38,182 bases of DNA from a virus: IMG/VR virus record IMGVR_UViG_3300044641_000708, positions 1-38,182 of that record; one strand, 5' to 3'. The translations under genes and the position numbers were made by a program. Positions 28,077 to 33,841 of the stretch are shown in pieces; the stretch's first letter is position 1; every line of letters starts with the position of its first letter. A model generated the notes under the pieces. That model made no database searches, was not told the origin of the DNA, and was given only the letters and a program-made list of their open reading frames with translations.

Positions 28077-28272
28077 TGCGCTTCCCTTTTTTGATCGCAG
28101 CCAAACCTTCTACTGGTTCATCGGCGCGAGCTTCCATCATGGCATCAGCCAAGTCGTAAGCACCGCGCGCAACACTGTGGTTGTCAAGAAGCATCTCAGG
28201 GTCGATTCGTTGAACCAACCCCAACATGGCGAACATGGCGGCCAGATCGCGCAAATTAGAGTCATGCTCCAT
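28048..28272 (-). CDS. Small conserved phage protein with ADAMM-type C-terminal motif
   Basis: I choose ATG 28272, which forms a TGATG junction with the upstream stop and has AGAGG about 7 bases ahead; the longer frame to 28332 would run into the upstream gene. The 74-residue product reads MEHDSNLRDLAAMFAMLGL, then YDLADAMMEARADEP, with a basic end. The motif (A)Y..ADAM..(A)R also occurs in the rightward gene at 34913-35164, so the two may share an ancestral segment. Function unknown. Confidence 0.7.
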   Translation of the reverse strand: MEHDSNLRDLAAMFAMLGLVQRIDPEMLLDNHSVARGAYDLADAMMEARADEPVEGLAAIKKGKRNVRKHEDLR

Positions 28273-28502
28273 CAGTGGACCTCTTTGTCTTGTTCCGCCT
28301 CTAAGACAGATTGATAAGCATGAGTTACGCAAAATGCAAATGCTTGCTCTGGCATTTTCAACTCTAGGGCAATCAAGCTTGCCACATGAGCCAATGCCGA
28401 GATGGCTGCTTCTGGTGCAACATTTTCAGCGTTCATAACAACATCAAGAATGTCATCGGCCAGCTTGCTGGTGCGGGTGATTTCGTCATCGTTAGGTTCC
28501 AT
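28272..28502 (-). CDS. Small helical phage protein, unknown
   Basis: This 76-residue acidic, all-helical-looking protein (MEPNDDEITRTSKLADDILD, then ISALAHVASLIALEL) starts at ATG 28502 in a TAATG overlap with the upstream stop. GGAG lies 6 bases before. No motif is recognised. It is part of the compact leftward operon. Confidence 0.7.
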   Translation of the reverse strand: MEPNDDEITRTSKLADDILDVVMNAENVAPEAAISALAHVASLIALELKMPEQAFAFCVTHAYQSVLEAEQDKEVH

Positions 28503-28774
28503 TACATCTCCAGTTCTTTAATTTGATCGGCCAGCACATCGGCCAAATACTTACCGCGAACGGCAATGTGCTCAATCTCTTTGATAGTGTCAATCTCTTT
28601 GATGCAGTCTTTCAGCGCCTTGTTATACCCAGACTTGAAGGTATCGTCACCATCAACGATCATGCAAATAGCGTCCCGCACCATGGAAGATGCTTTGCGC
28701 TGTTTGGCCAGCTCCTTGATTTTGTCGTGATACTCAACGGGTAAGTAGACGCTGTAAGGGATAAGTTTCTTCAT
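28502..28774 (-). CDS. Ribbon-helix-helix-like small protein
   Basis: The start ATG 28774 (MKKLIPYSVYLP) is chosen because GGAGG lies 6 bases upstream and it overlaps the preceding stop as ATGA; four further residues upstream are possible but less likely. The 90-residue product opens with a short strand (IPYSVYLPVEYHDKIKELAKQR) followed by KASSMVRDAICMIVDGDD, which fits an Arc/CopG-type ribbon-helix-helix fold. A helical, charged C-terminal half follows. It may bind DNA and regulate the operon, but no target is identified. Confidence 0.68.
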   Translation of the reverse strand: MKKLIPYSVYLPVEYHDKIKELAKQRKASSMVRDAICMIVDGDDTFKSGYNKALKDCIKEIDTIKEIEHIAVRGKYLADVLADQIKELEM

Positions 28775-29193
28775 GCTTTCCTCCAAGCTTCGAAGCTAGT
28801 TCGTAATTGGTTAAATAAATGACGGGCTTCTTCGTTGGTTTTCAGCTCTTTGCGAGACTCTATGTCCAAGTAGGACGCTACCCACTCAGCACAAGCCTTC
28901 TCGTTCTTCTCCATCAGCCACTCTTTTTGGTGTAGCCACTCCCAAAAGTCTGGATCACGGCAAAGAATGCCGGCCATCTTCACCGCATGATCGCCTGGAA
29001 ACTCATGTTCGCGGTTCATCGGTTGTTCATCATCACCCAGACGCACCATCACAACAACGTAGCGCGAGCCTACAAAGTCGCGCATGAGGTCGTTGTGGAG
29101 CTCGTCAGGGTGGACGGCCAAAGACAGCATATAGCCGTCCTTGGATTGCTTAAGCCCTGTTTTTATCGCTTCGAACTGTATTGGATCTGGCAA
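28771..29193 (-). CDS. Conserved phage protein, unknown, TTG start
   Basis: This 140-residue protein has no ATG near its N-terminus; TTG 29193, 8 bases after GGAG, is the best start and overlaps the upstream gene by 44 bases. The sequence (KDGYMLSLAVHPDELHNDLMRD, FVGSRYVVVMVRLGDDEQPMN, GDHAVKMAGILCRDPDFWEWL, LKTNEEARHLFNQL) matches a family common in phage replication/recombination operons. No catalytic motif is evident. Its place beside ERF and exonuclease genes suggests a DNA-metabolism role. Confidence 0.75.
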   Translation of the reverse strand: MPDPIQFEAIKTGLKQSKDGYMLSLAVHPDELHNDLMRDFVGSRYVVVMVRLGDDEQPMNREHEFPGDHAVKMAGILCRDPDFWEWLHQKEWLMEKNEKACAEWVASYLDIESRKELKTNEEARHLFNQLRTSFEAWRKA

Positions 29194-29383
29194 TTTGTAA
29201 CTCCAAGTATTTGATAACGCCTACAGACATGGTCAGCTGTTCTTCCAGCTTGCCGACCTGCTCTTCAAGGTTGTCAATGGTTGAGCGAAACTTGGCTTCA
29301 TCTTCAATACATGAATCAAGCGCGTTGTTTAGGCTATTGCAAACCCTCTGCCAGTCTTCAATTGTCTTTGGTTTTTTAGTCAT
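29150..29383 (-). CDS. Small coiled-coil protein
   Basis: This 77-residue protein is mostly a predicted coiled coil (CIEDEAKFRSTIDNLEEQ, then VGKLEEQLTMSVGVIKYLEL). ATG 29383 follows AAGGA and overlaps the upstream stop by 8 bases. Function unknown; possibly an oligomerisation partner. Confidence 0.65.
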   Translation of the reverse strand: MTKKPKTIEDWQRVCNSLNNALDSCIEDEAKFRSTIDNLEEQVGKLEEQLTMSVGVIKYLELQIARSNTVRSDKNRA

Positions 29384-29636
29384 CCCATGGGTCCTTCACT
29401 TTAGCTGCTGGCGCTGCCTTCTGAGATGTGTCAACCATTAAGCTTGCTTTGCGATTGCCATCCTTGTCCTTGCCCAGCCATGCGCTGAGCTTAATCACAA
29501 CATGGTCTGACTCTGCTGTGTCTAACATCTGGCGAAACAAGTCAAGCTCGATCTTGATGTCACCCTTCATGTCTGGTTGGGTGTCTGATTTCTTGTAGCT
29601 GTTAGTCCACAAAGTGCCGCGATTTGGATAGTCCAT
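29376..29636 (-). CDS. Small protein of possible ssDNA-binding type (acidic DPWDD tail)
   Basis: This 86-residue protein follows a good AAGGAG site. The N-terminus NRGTLWTNSYKKSDTQPDMKG, followed by a beta-rich core (IKIELDLF, VIKLSAWLGKD, KASLMVD), resembles small phage proteins with a DUF736-like or OB-like strand order (x-N-x-G-x-L...HPDxxG). A Ala/Lys linker leads to an acidic DPWDD end that recalls the protein-docking tails of SSBs. It lies between the ERF gene and the coiled-coil gene. An SSB-like role is inference; the fold is not proven. Confidence 0.6.
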   Translation of the reverse strand: MDYPNRGTLWTNSYKKSDTQPDMKGDIKIELDLFRQMLDTAESDHVVIKLSAWLGKDKDGNRKASLMVDTSQKAAPAAKVKDPWDD

Positions 29637-29646
29637 TAGTTACTCC

Positions 29647-30354
29647 TTAAAAAAATGATCGTTTAGCGTTTGCAAATGTATCCATGACGTCTGCATAGAC
29701 GGCTGGGTTGAGGTCTTTGAGCTTGCCATACAAAGCTTTGTTTACTTGGAACATCTCTTTGAGTTGGTCGGCACTCTCTGCCATACTGACCTTGAGCTGG
29801 GTGGCTTCAACCAACATATCGATCCACAACTCATCTGTTGGTGCATCAATCAGGATAGTCCACGCAGGCTTTGTCTCTACATACTGAGGTGGGATGGGGT
29901 CTACTCGGCCTTTAACGTGCTTTGTAGGCGGTTTTAGAGGCTGGACAGGGCTTGGCTTGGGTTCTTCCTTTGGAGCTTCTACAGGAGGCGCTGAATCAAT
30001 TGCGTCCCCTTCCACAAGCTCCATGGCTGCCATCCAAAGGTACCTCCGTTGGTAGCTCAAAGTTGCGCCCAAATTTTGTATGGGGTGCGCGCCCTTGAGG
30101 TTGGCCTCTGCCATTGGGCTAGTCACCACAATCACTGTGCCGTCTTCTACATCGGTGATGGTCAGAGAAGCGTAAGTGTTGTCAAACGACACCACACCGC
30201 ACAGGCCAAGCTCGTTAAAGATGGTCTGAACATGAGGGATGAAGTCAGCCAGCTCAAAATATGAGTAGCCGGCAAACTTGTTCTGGCCAGACTTCTTCAT
30301 CTCTACAGACTGAAGCTTGACCCGAGCTTGCATTAGTTTTTTATGAACCGACAT
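29647..30354 (-). CDS. erf: ERF-family single-strand annealing protein
   Basis: This 235-residue protein opens with VHKKLMQARVKLQSVEMKKS and AGYSYFELADFIPHVQTIFNELG, and has the family hallmark LGATLSYQRRYLWMAAMELV at about residues 94-113. These are typical of the ERF (essential recombination function) superfamily, which anneals complementary single strands and forms rings. A Pro/Lys-rich linker separates it from a helical C-terminal region. It probably works with the exonuclease at 30781-31659 in a Red-like recombination pathway. It overlaps the upstream gene by 14 bases. Confidence 0.88.
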   Translation of the reverse strand: MSVHKKLMQARVKLQSVEMKKSGQNKFAGYSYFELADFIPHVQTIFNELGLCGVVSFDNTYASLTITDVEDGTVIVVTSPMAEANLKGAHPIQNLGATLSYQRRYLWMAAMELVEGDAIDSAPPVEAPKEEPKPSPVQPLKPPTKHVKGRVDPIPPQYVETKPAWTILIDAPTDELWIDMLVEATQLKVSMAESADQLKEMFQVNKALYGKLKDLNPAVYADVMDTFANAKRSFF

Positions 30355-30601
30355 TTAACACCTGCTCTCTTTCTTTCTTGCGTTGGTAATATGCTTTTCC
30401 GTAGGCGCGTTTTTGAGCCTTCTTCAGCTCTTCTTTGAGCTCTTCTTCTGTCGGCTTGGGTAGCTTGGGTAAGTTCTTCTCTTCCAAGACTTTGACCTTG
30501 GCCTTCAAGACCAAGTAATCACTCCAAAGCTTGGAAAATTCTCCAAGCAAATATGTGATGCTTCTTTGCATCTCTTCTTTCTCTGTCTTTGATATGAACA
30601 T
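30341..30601 (-). CDS. Small Lys/Glu-rich coiled-coil protein
   Basis: This 86-residue protein starts at ATG 30601, 5 bases after GGAGG. It has a helical coiled-coil core (YLVLKAKVKVLEEKNLP) and a very charged C-terminal half (EELKEELKKAQKRAYGKAYY). No domain is recognised. It lies directly before the ERF gene and overlaps it. Confidence 0.65.
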   Translation of the reverse strand: MFISKTEKEEMQRSITYLLGEFSKLWSDYLVLKAKVKVLEEKNLPKLPKPTEEELKEELKKAQKRAYGKAYYQRKKEREQVLNVGS

Positions 30602-30610
30602 GTGGCCTCC

Positions 30611-30778
30611 TTAAAAAATACCAAACCATATTCCAGTCCCGTGAACCCAAGCTATTGGGAACAGGATGGCCCCGGCAATTAAAAAGCCCCACGATGCAGT
30701 TTGCAGACAAACCACGATATGGGTGATCCAAGATGCAAGCACCCAGACCACTAACAAGATAGGTAGTAAATCGTCCAT
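30611..30778 (-). CDS. 55-aa two-span membrane protein
   Basis: The short frame from ATG 30778 encodes MDDLLPILLVVWVLASWITH, then IVVCLQTASWGFLIAGAILF and PIAWVHGTGIWFGIF: two hydrophobic segments separated by a short polar turn. AAAGGA lies about 7 bases upstream. The frame fits neatly between the exonuclease (ends 30781) and the coiled-coil gene (starts 30601, its GGAGG just after this stop). Small membrane proteins with WGFLIAGAI-type segments occur in many phage early operons; function unknown, superinfection-related roles are possible. Confidence 0.68.
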   Translation of the reverse strand: MDDLLPILLVVWVLASWITHIVVCLQTASWGFLIAGAILFPIAWVHGTGIWFGIF

Positions 30779-30780
30779 GA

Positions 30781-31659
30781 TTATTCCTTTGTTGATAAAT
30801 ACTCTTTGTACTGATTGCAGTAAGCATTAACAGAGCAGAAGTTCGCGCAGCGAGTCCTCTCCCCTGGTCTTACTTCAATGTCGTACCCCTTTCCATACTC
30901 GGCTACTTTGGCCAGAGCTTCTTCTTCGGTAGCGCAAACATTCCTAGCTTTGACGTTACCTGTCTTTTTCACTGCGTATGTCGTTGGCTTCTCCCACATA
31001 TCGTTGGGAGTGCAATACGGCAGTTCATCTCCTGTCTCCAAGTCGAACAATGCGTTGGAGTGCTGTTTAATCTTTCCGCGAATGAATGCTTCGCGTGTTT
31101 CCATTGCCCACAACTGGATCGGAATAACCTTGATCGGTGCATCTGGGTAGTCGGGCTTGAGAGCTGCATCACGGCGTGACCAGTCGCGGATGATGGCAAC
31201 GATCTCTAGCTTGGAAACCTCATCACCCTTGACCTTTTCCACAAGCCAAGCGTAGATGTTGAGCTGTTGCTCCCACTCGATCTTCTCATTCATCACAGAC
31301 CAAGCGCCCGTAGTCTTGTAGTCGTTGATAGTGACTGTGCCGTCCTCATTAACAATCTGAAGATCAATAGCACCAGAGATAGACCAGCCATCAATGTTAG
31401 CGTGTAGGCGTTCTTCGATCAGGTGGTTCTCGTCTTTGCCGTGCTCCAAGACGCCATGGATGGCCGTGCCAAAGATAGACCAGACCATCTCTGTAACGTC
31501 TGTCTCGATCTTGTCTTCGTGTAGCTTGCGTAGCTGTACGATGCGCGGTGAGTTCAGCAGCTCTGTTGCTGAGATGTTTGCCTTACCCTTAGAGTAGGTA
31601 GGCCGCTTCATGATGTTCACGAAGGTCTGTGGTAAGTTGTATTTGTTTGTGATGATCAT
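30781..31659 (-). CDS. PD-(D/E)XK exonuclease (RecB/Cas4-like)
   Basis: This 292-residue protein has the nuclease core: GTAIHGVLEH (H68), GAIDL (D99), NDYKTTG (D113-x-K115) and QLNIYAWL, matching the RecB-type PD-(D/E)XK family with its Q..Y motif. The C-terminus has clustered cysteines (C271, C275, C281) like those that hold an Fe-S cluster in Cas4/AddB-type nucleases. The expected N-terminal cysteine is absent, so the cluster is uncertain. It would resect DNA ends for the ERF annealing protein downstream. Its start overlaps the upstream stop (ATGA). Confidence 0.85.
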   Translation of the reverse strand: MIITNKYNLPQTFVNIMKRPTYSKGKANISATELLNSPRIVQLRKLHEDKIETDVTEMVWSIFGTAIHGVLEHGKDENHLIEERLHANIDGWSISGAIDLQIVNEDGTVTINDYKTTGAWSVMNEKIEWEQQLNIYAWLVEKVKGDEVSKLEIVAIIRDWSRRDAALKPDYPDAPIKVIPIQLWAMETREAFIRGKIKQHSNALFDLETGDELPYCTPNDMWEKPTTYAVKKTGNVKARNVCATEEEALAKVAEYGKGYDIEVRPGERTRCANFCSVNAYCNQYKEYLSTKE

Positions 31660-32135
31660 GGCTGGCCCCTGTCTGCTATGCGTTGAAGCTCGCGCTTCTC
31701 AATGGTCAGCATTCCAGCTAGCTTTGAGATCTTTGCTTGAGCATCAGCGTTTTTCTTACGGCCTTCATCTGTGAGTAGGTCTATCTTGGTAAAGCTCACA
31801 CCCATGGCCATGCGTTTCATCTCTCTGCTAATGGCTTTCACCCCAACATCAACGGCGTGTTGGGTTTGTGACTCGGGCTCGATGATGATGTAGTTGCCGG
31901 CGTGATCGCTGACCATCAGCATACAGTGGGCTGTAAGTAAAATGTCTTTGATCTCGGTAATGCACCGTAGGACATCAAGATCGTATCTGCGAACGTCATC
32001 AATGTCTTTTGGCTTTGGTACCTCGCACAACTCTGAAATGTAACTGCGCTTGAGGACACTTCCATATGTCAAGCCGTTGTCCAATAAAGTTCGGACTGCC
32101 TGCTTCCAAGCTGGGAATAGTTTTGGATCACTCAT
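31656..32135 (-). CDS. Conserved protein of the recombination operon, unknown
   Basis: This 159-residue, mostly helical protein (LFPAWKQAVRTLLDNGLTYGS, LRCITEIKDILLTAHCMLMV, KAISREMKRMAMGV) begins at ATG 32135 after GGAG and overlaps both neighbours by ATGA. The first segment is compatible with a helix-turn-helix-like fold, but I see no clear signature. Co-occurrence with ERF and exonuclease suggests replication/recombination or mating with the operon's first protein. Confidence 0.7.
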   Translation of the reverse strand: MSDPKLFPAWKQAVRTLLDNGLTYGSVLKRSYISELCEVPKPKDIDDVRRYDLDVLRCITEIKDILLTAHCMLMVSDHAGNYIIIEPESQTQHAVDVGVKAISREMKRMAMGVSFTKIDLLTDEGRKKNADAQAKISKLAGMLTIEKRELQRIADRGQP

Positions 32136-32701
32136 GCGAACTCCACATTAAAACGTCCAAAACGTGGGCGATAGTCACCCAAACCAATCAATGAGCCAGC
32201 ATCTACCAAAGCTTTTTTAACTTCGTTAATGTTGACTACATCTTCATTCACAACCACAGTGGCAGAGAGTGACCAGTTGCGAAAGATGGGGCGGTATCGC
32301 ATGATCTTGGCCATGCCGACCTTAACGCCACGGGCATCTACATTCTTTGGGTTTTCCCATAGCTTCTCGGGCGTCATGCTCTTGAAGCCGTCAAGAGGTA
32401 ACTCATCTTCTAAAACTTGTACGCCCTGCTTAAACTTAACGCCCAGCTTCTGAAGCTTGGCCGCAGCGATCAAGCATGAGTCAAGGTTCTGTGCTGGAAT
32501 AAAAAAGCCAGTGTCTTCGTTCCAATAACAGCCGCCGATGAATTCACTCTTGGCGATTGCAATGTGATCATCATCAGTCTTCTTGCGCTTGCTGGTCAGC
32601 TCTTTGTGTGACTTTGTCAGTGGGTCTAGTGGGTTTGCAAACCGATCAGAGTGCATGAGTAAAGCAGCTGAGCCTGAGAGTTTTACTTTTATAGATTTCA
32701 T
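32132..32701 (-). CDS. Conserved protein with RAMP-like C-terminal glycine loop
   Basis: The start ATG 32701 (MKSIKVKLSGSAALLMHSDR) has AAAGGA 7 bases upstream; 14 further residues in frame lack one. The 189-residue protein has basic segments (HKELTSKRKKTDDDH) and a beta-alpha-beta feel: IKVKLSGSAALLMHS, WNLSATVVVNEDVVNI and a terminal IGLGDYRPRFGRFNVEF. The last motif, hydrophobic-G-hG..R...GRF, resembles the glycine-rich loop of RAMP/Cas7-like proteins. This is a resemblance only. First gene of the leftward operon, directly behind the control region. Confidence 0.7.
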   Translation of the reverse strand: MKSIKVKLSGSAALLMHSDRFANPLDPLTKSHKELTSKRKKTDDDHIAIAKSEFIGGCYWNEDTGFFIPAQNLDSCLIAAAKLQKLGVKFKQGVQVLEDELPLDGFKSMTPEKLWENPKNVDARGVKVGMAKIMRYRPIFRNWSLSATVVVNEDVVNINEVKKALVDAGSLIGLGDYRPRFGRFNVEFA

Positions 32702-32720
32702 TTTGTTTCCTTTGTTGTTT

Positions 32721-32757
32721 GATACACACTTTGTATCGGACATAAGACTGTTACCAA
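32721..32757 (-). promoter_or_regulatory. Candidate leftward promoter with overlapping palindromic operator
   Basis: On the minus strand TTGGTA (plus 32752-32757) lies 16 bases before TACAAA (plus 32730-32735), each 4 of 6 to the sigma-70 consensus. The -10 sits inside a palindrome, GATACA (32721-32726) and TGTATC (32732-32737) with a 5-base centre, about 20 bases before the first ATG of the leftward operon. A repressor binding the palindrome would block the promoter. The promoter match is modest. Confidence 0.35.
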
Positions 32758-32775
32758 TCCTATGGCCGCTACATT

Positions 32776-32980
32776 AGCCCTTGCCAGACCCCACCTCTCC
32801 TCGCCGTGTCGAGCCTTTCCCGACCGTTCCTAACCAGTCCGCGCCCTTGCATTCCCAGCCGAACCCTTGCGAGCCGAAACACTCGAAGGAACACTCTTTA
32901 GAATGCTCAATCGGCTGTTGTCAGCCCTTGCCATACCCGACCGGGCCCCGCATCGTCCCGCCATACATTGCCAGAGCACG
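32776..32980. repeat. Pentamer-periodic CC array (GGNNN on minus strand)
   Basis: From 32779 to 32875 a CC dinucleotide falls at every fifth position: 17 of 20 consecutive pentamer slots are CC and the other three are TC or GC. Six in a row run from 32779 to 32805 and seven from 32814 to 32845; the other three bases of each pentamer vary. After a 50-bp gap holding two near-identical 9-mers GRAACACTC (32876-32884, 32888-32896), a second block in a shifted phase has CC at 32926, 32931, 32936, 32941, 32946, 32961 and 32971 (7 of 11 slots). The period is 5, not 3, so this is not coding. It occupies the leader/upstream region of the leftward operon. Confidence 0.85.
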
Positions 32981-33009
32981 TTGTATAAATTCAATTGATC
33001 AGTTATAAT
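32981..33009 (+). promoter_or_regulatory. Candidate promoter for the RuvC-like gene
   Basis: A perfect TATAAT (33004-33009) follows TTGTAT (32981-32986) at 17-bp spacing. It lies about 57 bases before ATG 33067, with GAAAG as a weak ribosome site. The -35 half matches consensus poorly (3 of 6). Confidence 0.5.
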
Positions 33010-33066
33010 CGGCAACACATTGTACCCACAATAATTCATGTCTTGCAATACCTTTGAAAGAAAAAT

Positions 33067-33525
33067 ATGATCAAAATTGGAATAGACCCCGGCCTGTCAG
33101 GTGCAATCGTCATCATGGAGGACAACACTCCAGTTGAGTGGTGCAGGATGCCGACAATGAAAACTGGCTCGGCCAATCGTGTGAATGCTCCTGCGTTGGC
33201 GGCATTCATTCGGCCATCAATCTATGGTGAAGAGATCAAAGCGTATGTGGAGCTGGTGAGCAGTATGCCTGGGCAAGGTGTTGCCTCGATGTTCTCGTTC
33301 GGGCATTCGGCCGGTGTGATCCAAGGTGTGCTGGGTGCGTTTGAGATACCTGTGACGATGGTTACACCCAGTCAATGGAAGAAGCGCGCTGGTCTTGTTG
33401 GTCAGGACAAGGATGCTTCAAGGACATTGGCCATACAGATGTGGCCTAGCTGGCGCGAGTTGGATCAAAAGGGAGCTGGCCAAGCGTTTGCTGATGCAGC
33501 TCTGATTGCAGTCCACGGGGATTAA
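33067..33525 (+). CDS. RuvC-like Holliday junction resolvase
   Basis: This 152-residue protein has the RuvC/RNase H-fold acidic residues: D7 in IGIDPGLSGAI, E62 in AYVELVSSMPGQG and D143 in AFADAALIA, with the K105-K106 pair in QWKKRAG. Length and motif spacing match phage RuvC-family resolvases, which cut four-way junctions produced by recombination. It stands alone between the divergent control region and a terminator, so it is probably transcribed from the promoter at 32981-33009. Confidence 0.88.
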   Translation: MIKIGIDPGLSGAIVIMEDNTPVEWCRMPTMKTGSANRVNAPALAAFIRPSIYGEEIKAYVELVSSMPGQGVASMFSFGHSAGVIQGVLGAFEIPVTMVTPSQWKKRAGLVGQDKDASRTLAIQMWPSWRELDQKGAGQAFADAALIAVHGD

Positions 33526-33574
33526 GTTGTAGAATGGCACCGGCTTCTTTGCAGTTGCCACTCTCCTTTGTTTT

Positions 33575-33607
33575 AAGCCCCGAGCTAACCCCTTGGGGCT
33601 TTTTTTA
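33575..33607 (+). terminator. Intrinsic terminator after the resolvase gene
   Basis: AAGCCCC (33575-33581) pairs with GGGGCTT (33595-33601) around a 13-base loop, followed by an unbroken T run to 33606. It follows the resolvase stop by about 50 bases. Confidence 0.85.
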
Positions 33608-33609
33608 TA

Positions 33610-33622
33610 TTAACAGTGTTAA
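33610..33622. promoter_or_regulatory. 13-bp palindrome, possible operator
   Basis: TTAAC (33610-33614) and GTTAA (33618-33622) flank a 3-base centre (AGT), directly after the resolvase terminator and about 60 bases before the next promoter. It may be a repressor site, but short AT-rich palindromes also occur by chance. Confidence 0.3.
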
Positions 33623-33680
33623 TGTGGAAACCGGCAATAAGTACTTTTTCCCTTGCCAAGTAAAAATAAATGCAGTCTTG

Positions 33681-33710
33681 TTGACATTTGTTGATATTTC
33701 CTGATACAGT
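33681..33710 (+). promoter_or_regulatory. Promoter of the structured RNA
   Basis: A perfect TTGACA (33681-33686) is followed after 18 bases by TACAGT (33705-33710, 4 of 6). Transcription would begin at about 33717, exactly at the 5' hairpin of the structured RNA. No other gene start follows within 600 bases. Confidence 0.6.
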
Positions 33711-33716
33711 TTAACT

Positions 33717-33840
33717 GTTGCTGTCGGAGGCAATGACTTTGAGGCCGTTTACACATGCGTTCCGCTTTACCTAATGCTTTCGTGGTGAGAGATATTAGGC
33801 AAGGCTCCGACCGGACGCAGTTGTAAGCGGCTTTTTTGTT
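33717..33840 (+). ncRNA. Candidate small structured RNA with loop-bulge pseudoknot and own terminator
   Basis: An approximately 120-nt transcript would fold as follows. A 5' hairpin, TTGC (33718-33721) with GCAA (33730-33733), has an 8-base loop. A long stem then forms from GCCGTTTACA (33744-33753) with TGTAAGCGGC (33822-33831), TGCGTTCCG (33756-33764) with CGGACGCA (33812-33819), and an 11-position helix 33765-33775 with 33794-33804 (one A/C mismatch). The only large 3' bulge is CTCCGAC (33805-33811), the exact complement of GTCGGAG (33723-33729) in the 5' hairpin loop, so a 7-bp loop-bulge pseudoknot or an intermolecular kissing contact is possible. The stem ends in TTTTTTGTTTT. I recognise no known family. 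Confidence 0.6.
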
Positions 33841-33841
33841 T
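33822..33841 (+). terminator. Terminator of the structured RNA
   Basis: The 3' strand TGTAAGCGGC (33822-33831) of the basal stem is followed at once by a run of 10 T in 11 bases (TTTTTTGTTTT). It fits an intrinsic terminator ending the RNA at about 33840. Confidence 0.65.

Noticed and set aside
30519-30827. Minus-strand 102-residue frame
   Set aside because: It covers the junction of three well-supported genes in another frame, including the 55-aa membrane protein with a good ribosome site.
32776-32980. CRISPR array
   Set aside because: There are no repeats of 20-40 bases with unique spacers; the period is only 5 bases.
32781-33048. Open frames on both strands across the CC array
   Set aside because: They begin at TTG or lack ribosome sites, and the NNNCC pattern by itself removes most stop codons. 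The 5-base period is incompatible with codon structure.
33717-33840. Pistol ribozyme or group I intron for the structured RNA
   Set aside because: The pseudoknot partner is on the 3' side of the inner stem, unlike pistol, and no P3-P7 core of a group I intron is visible. A terminator ends the unit.
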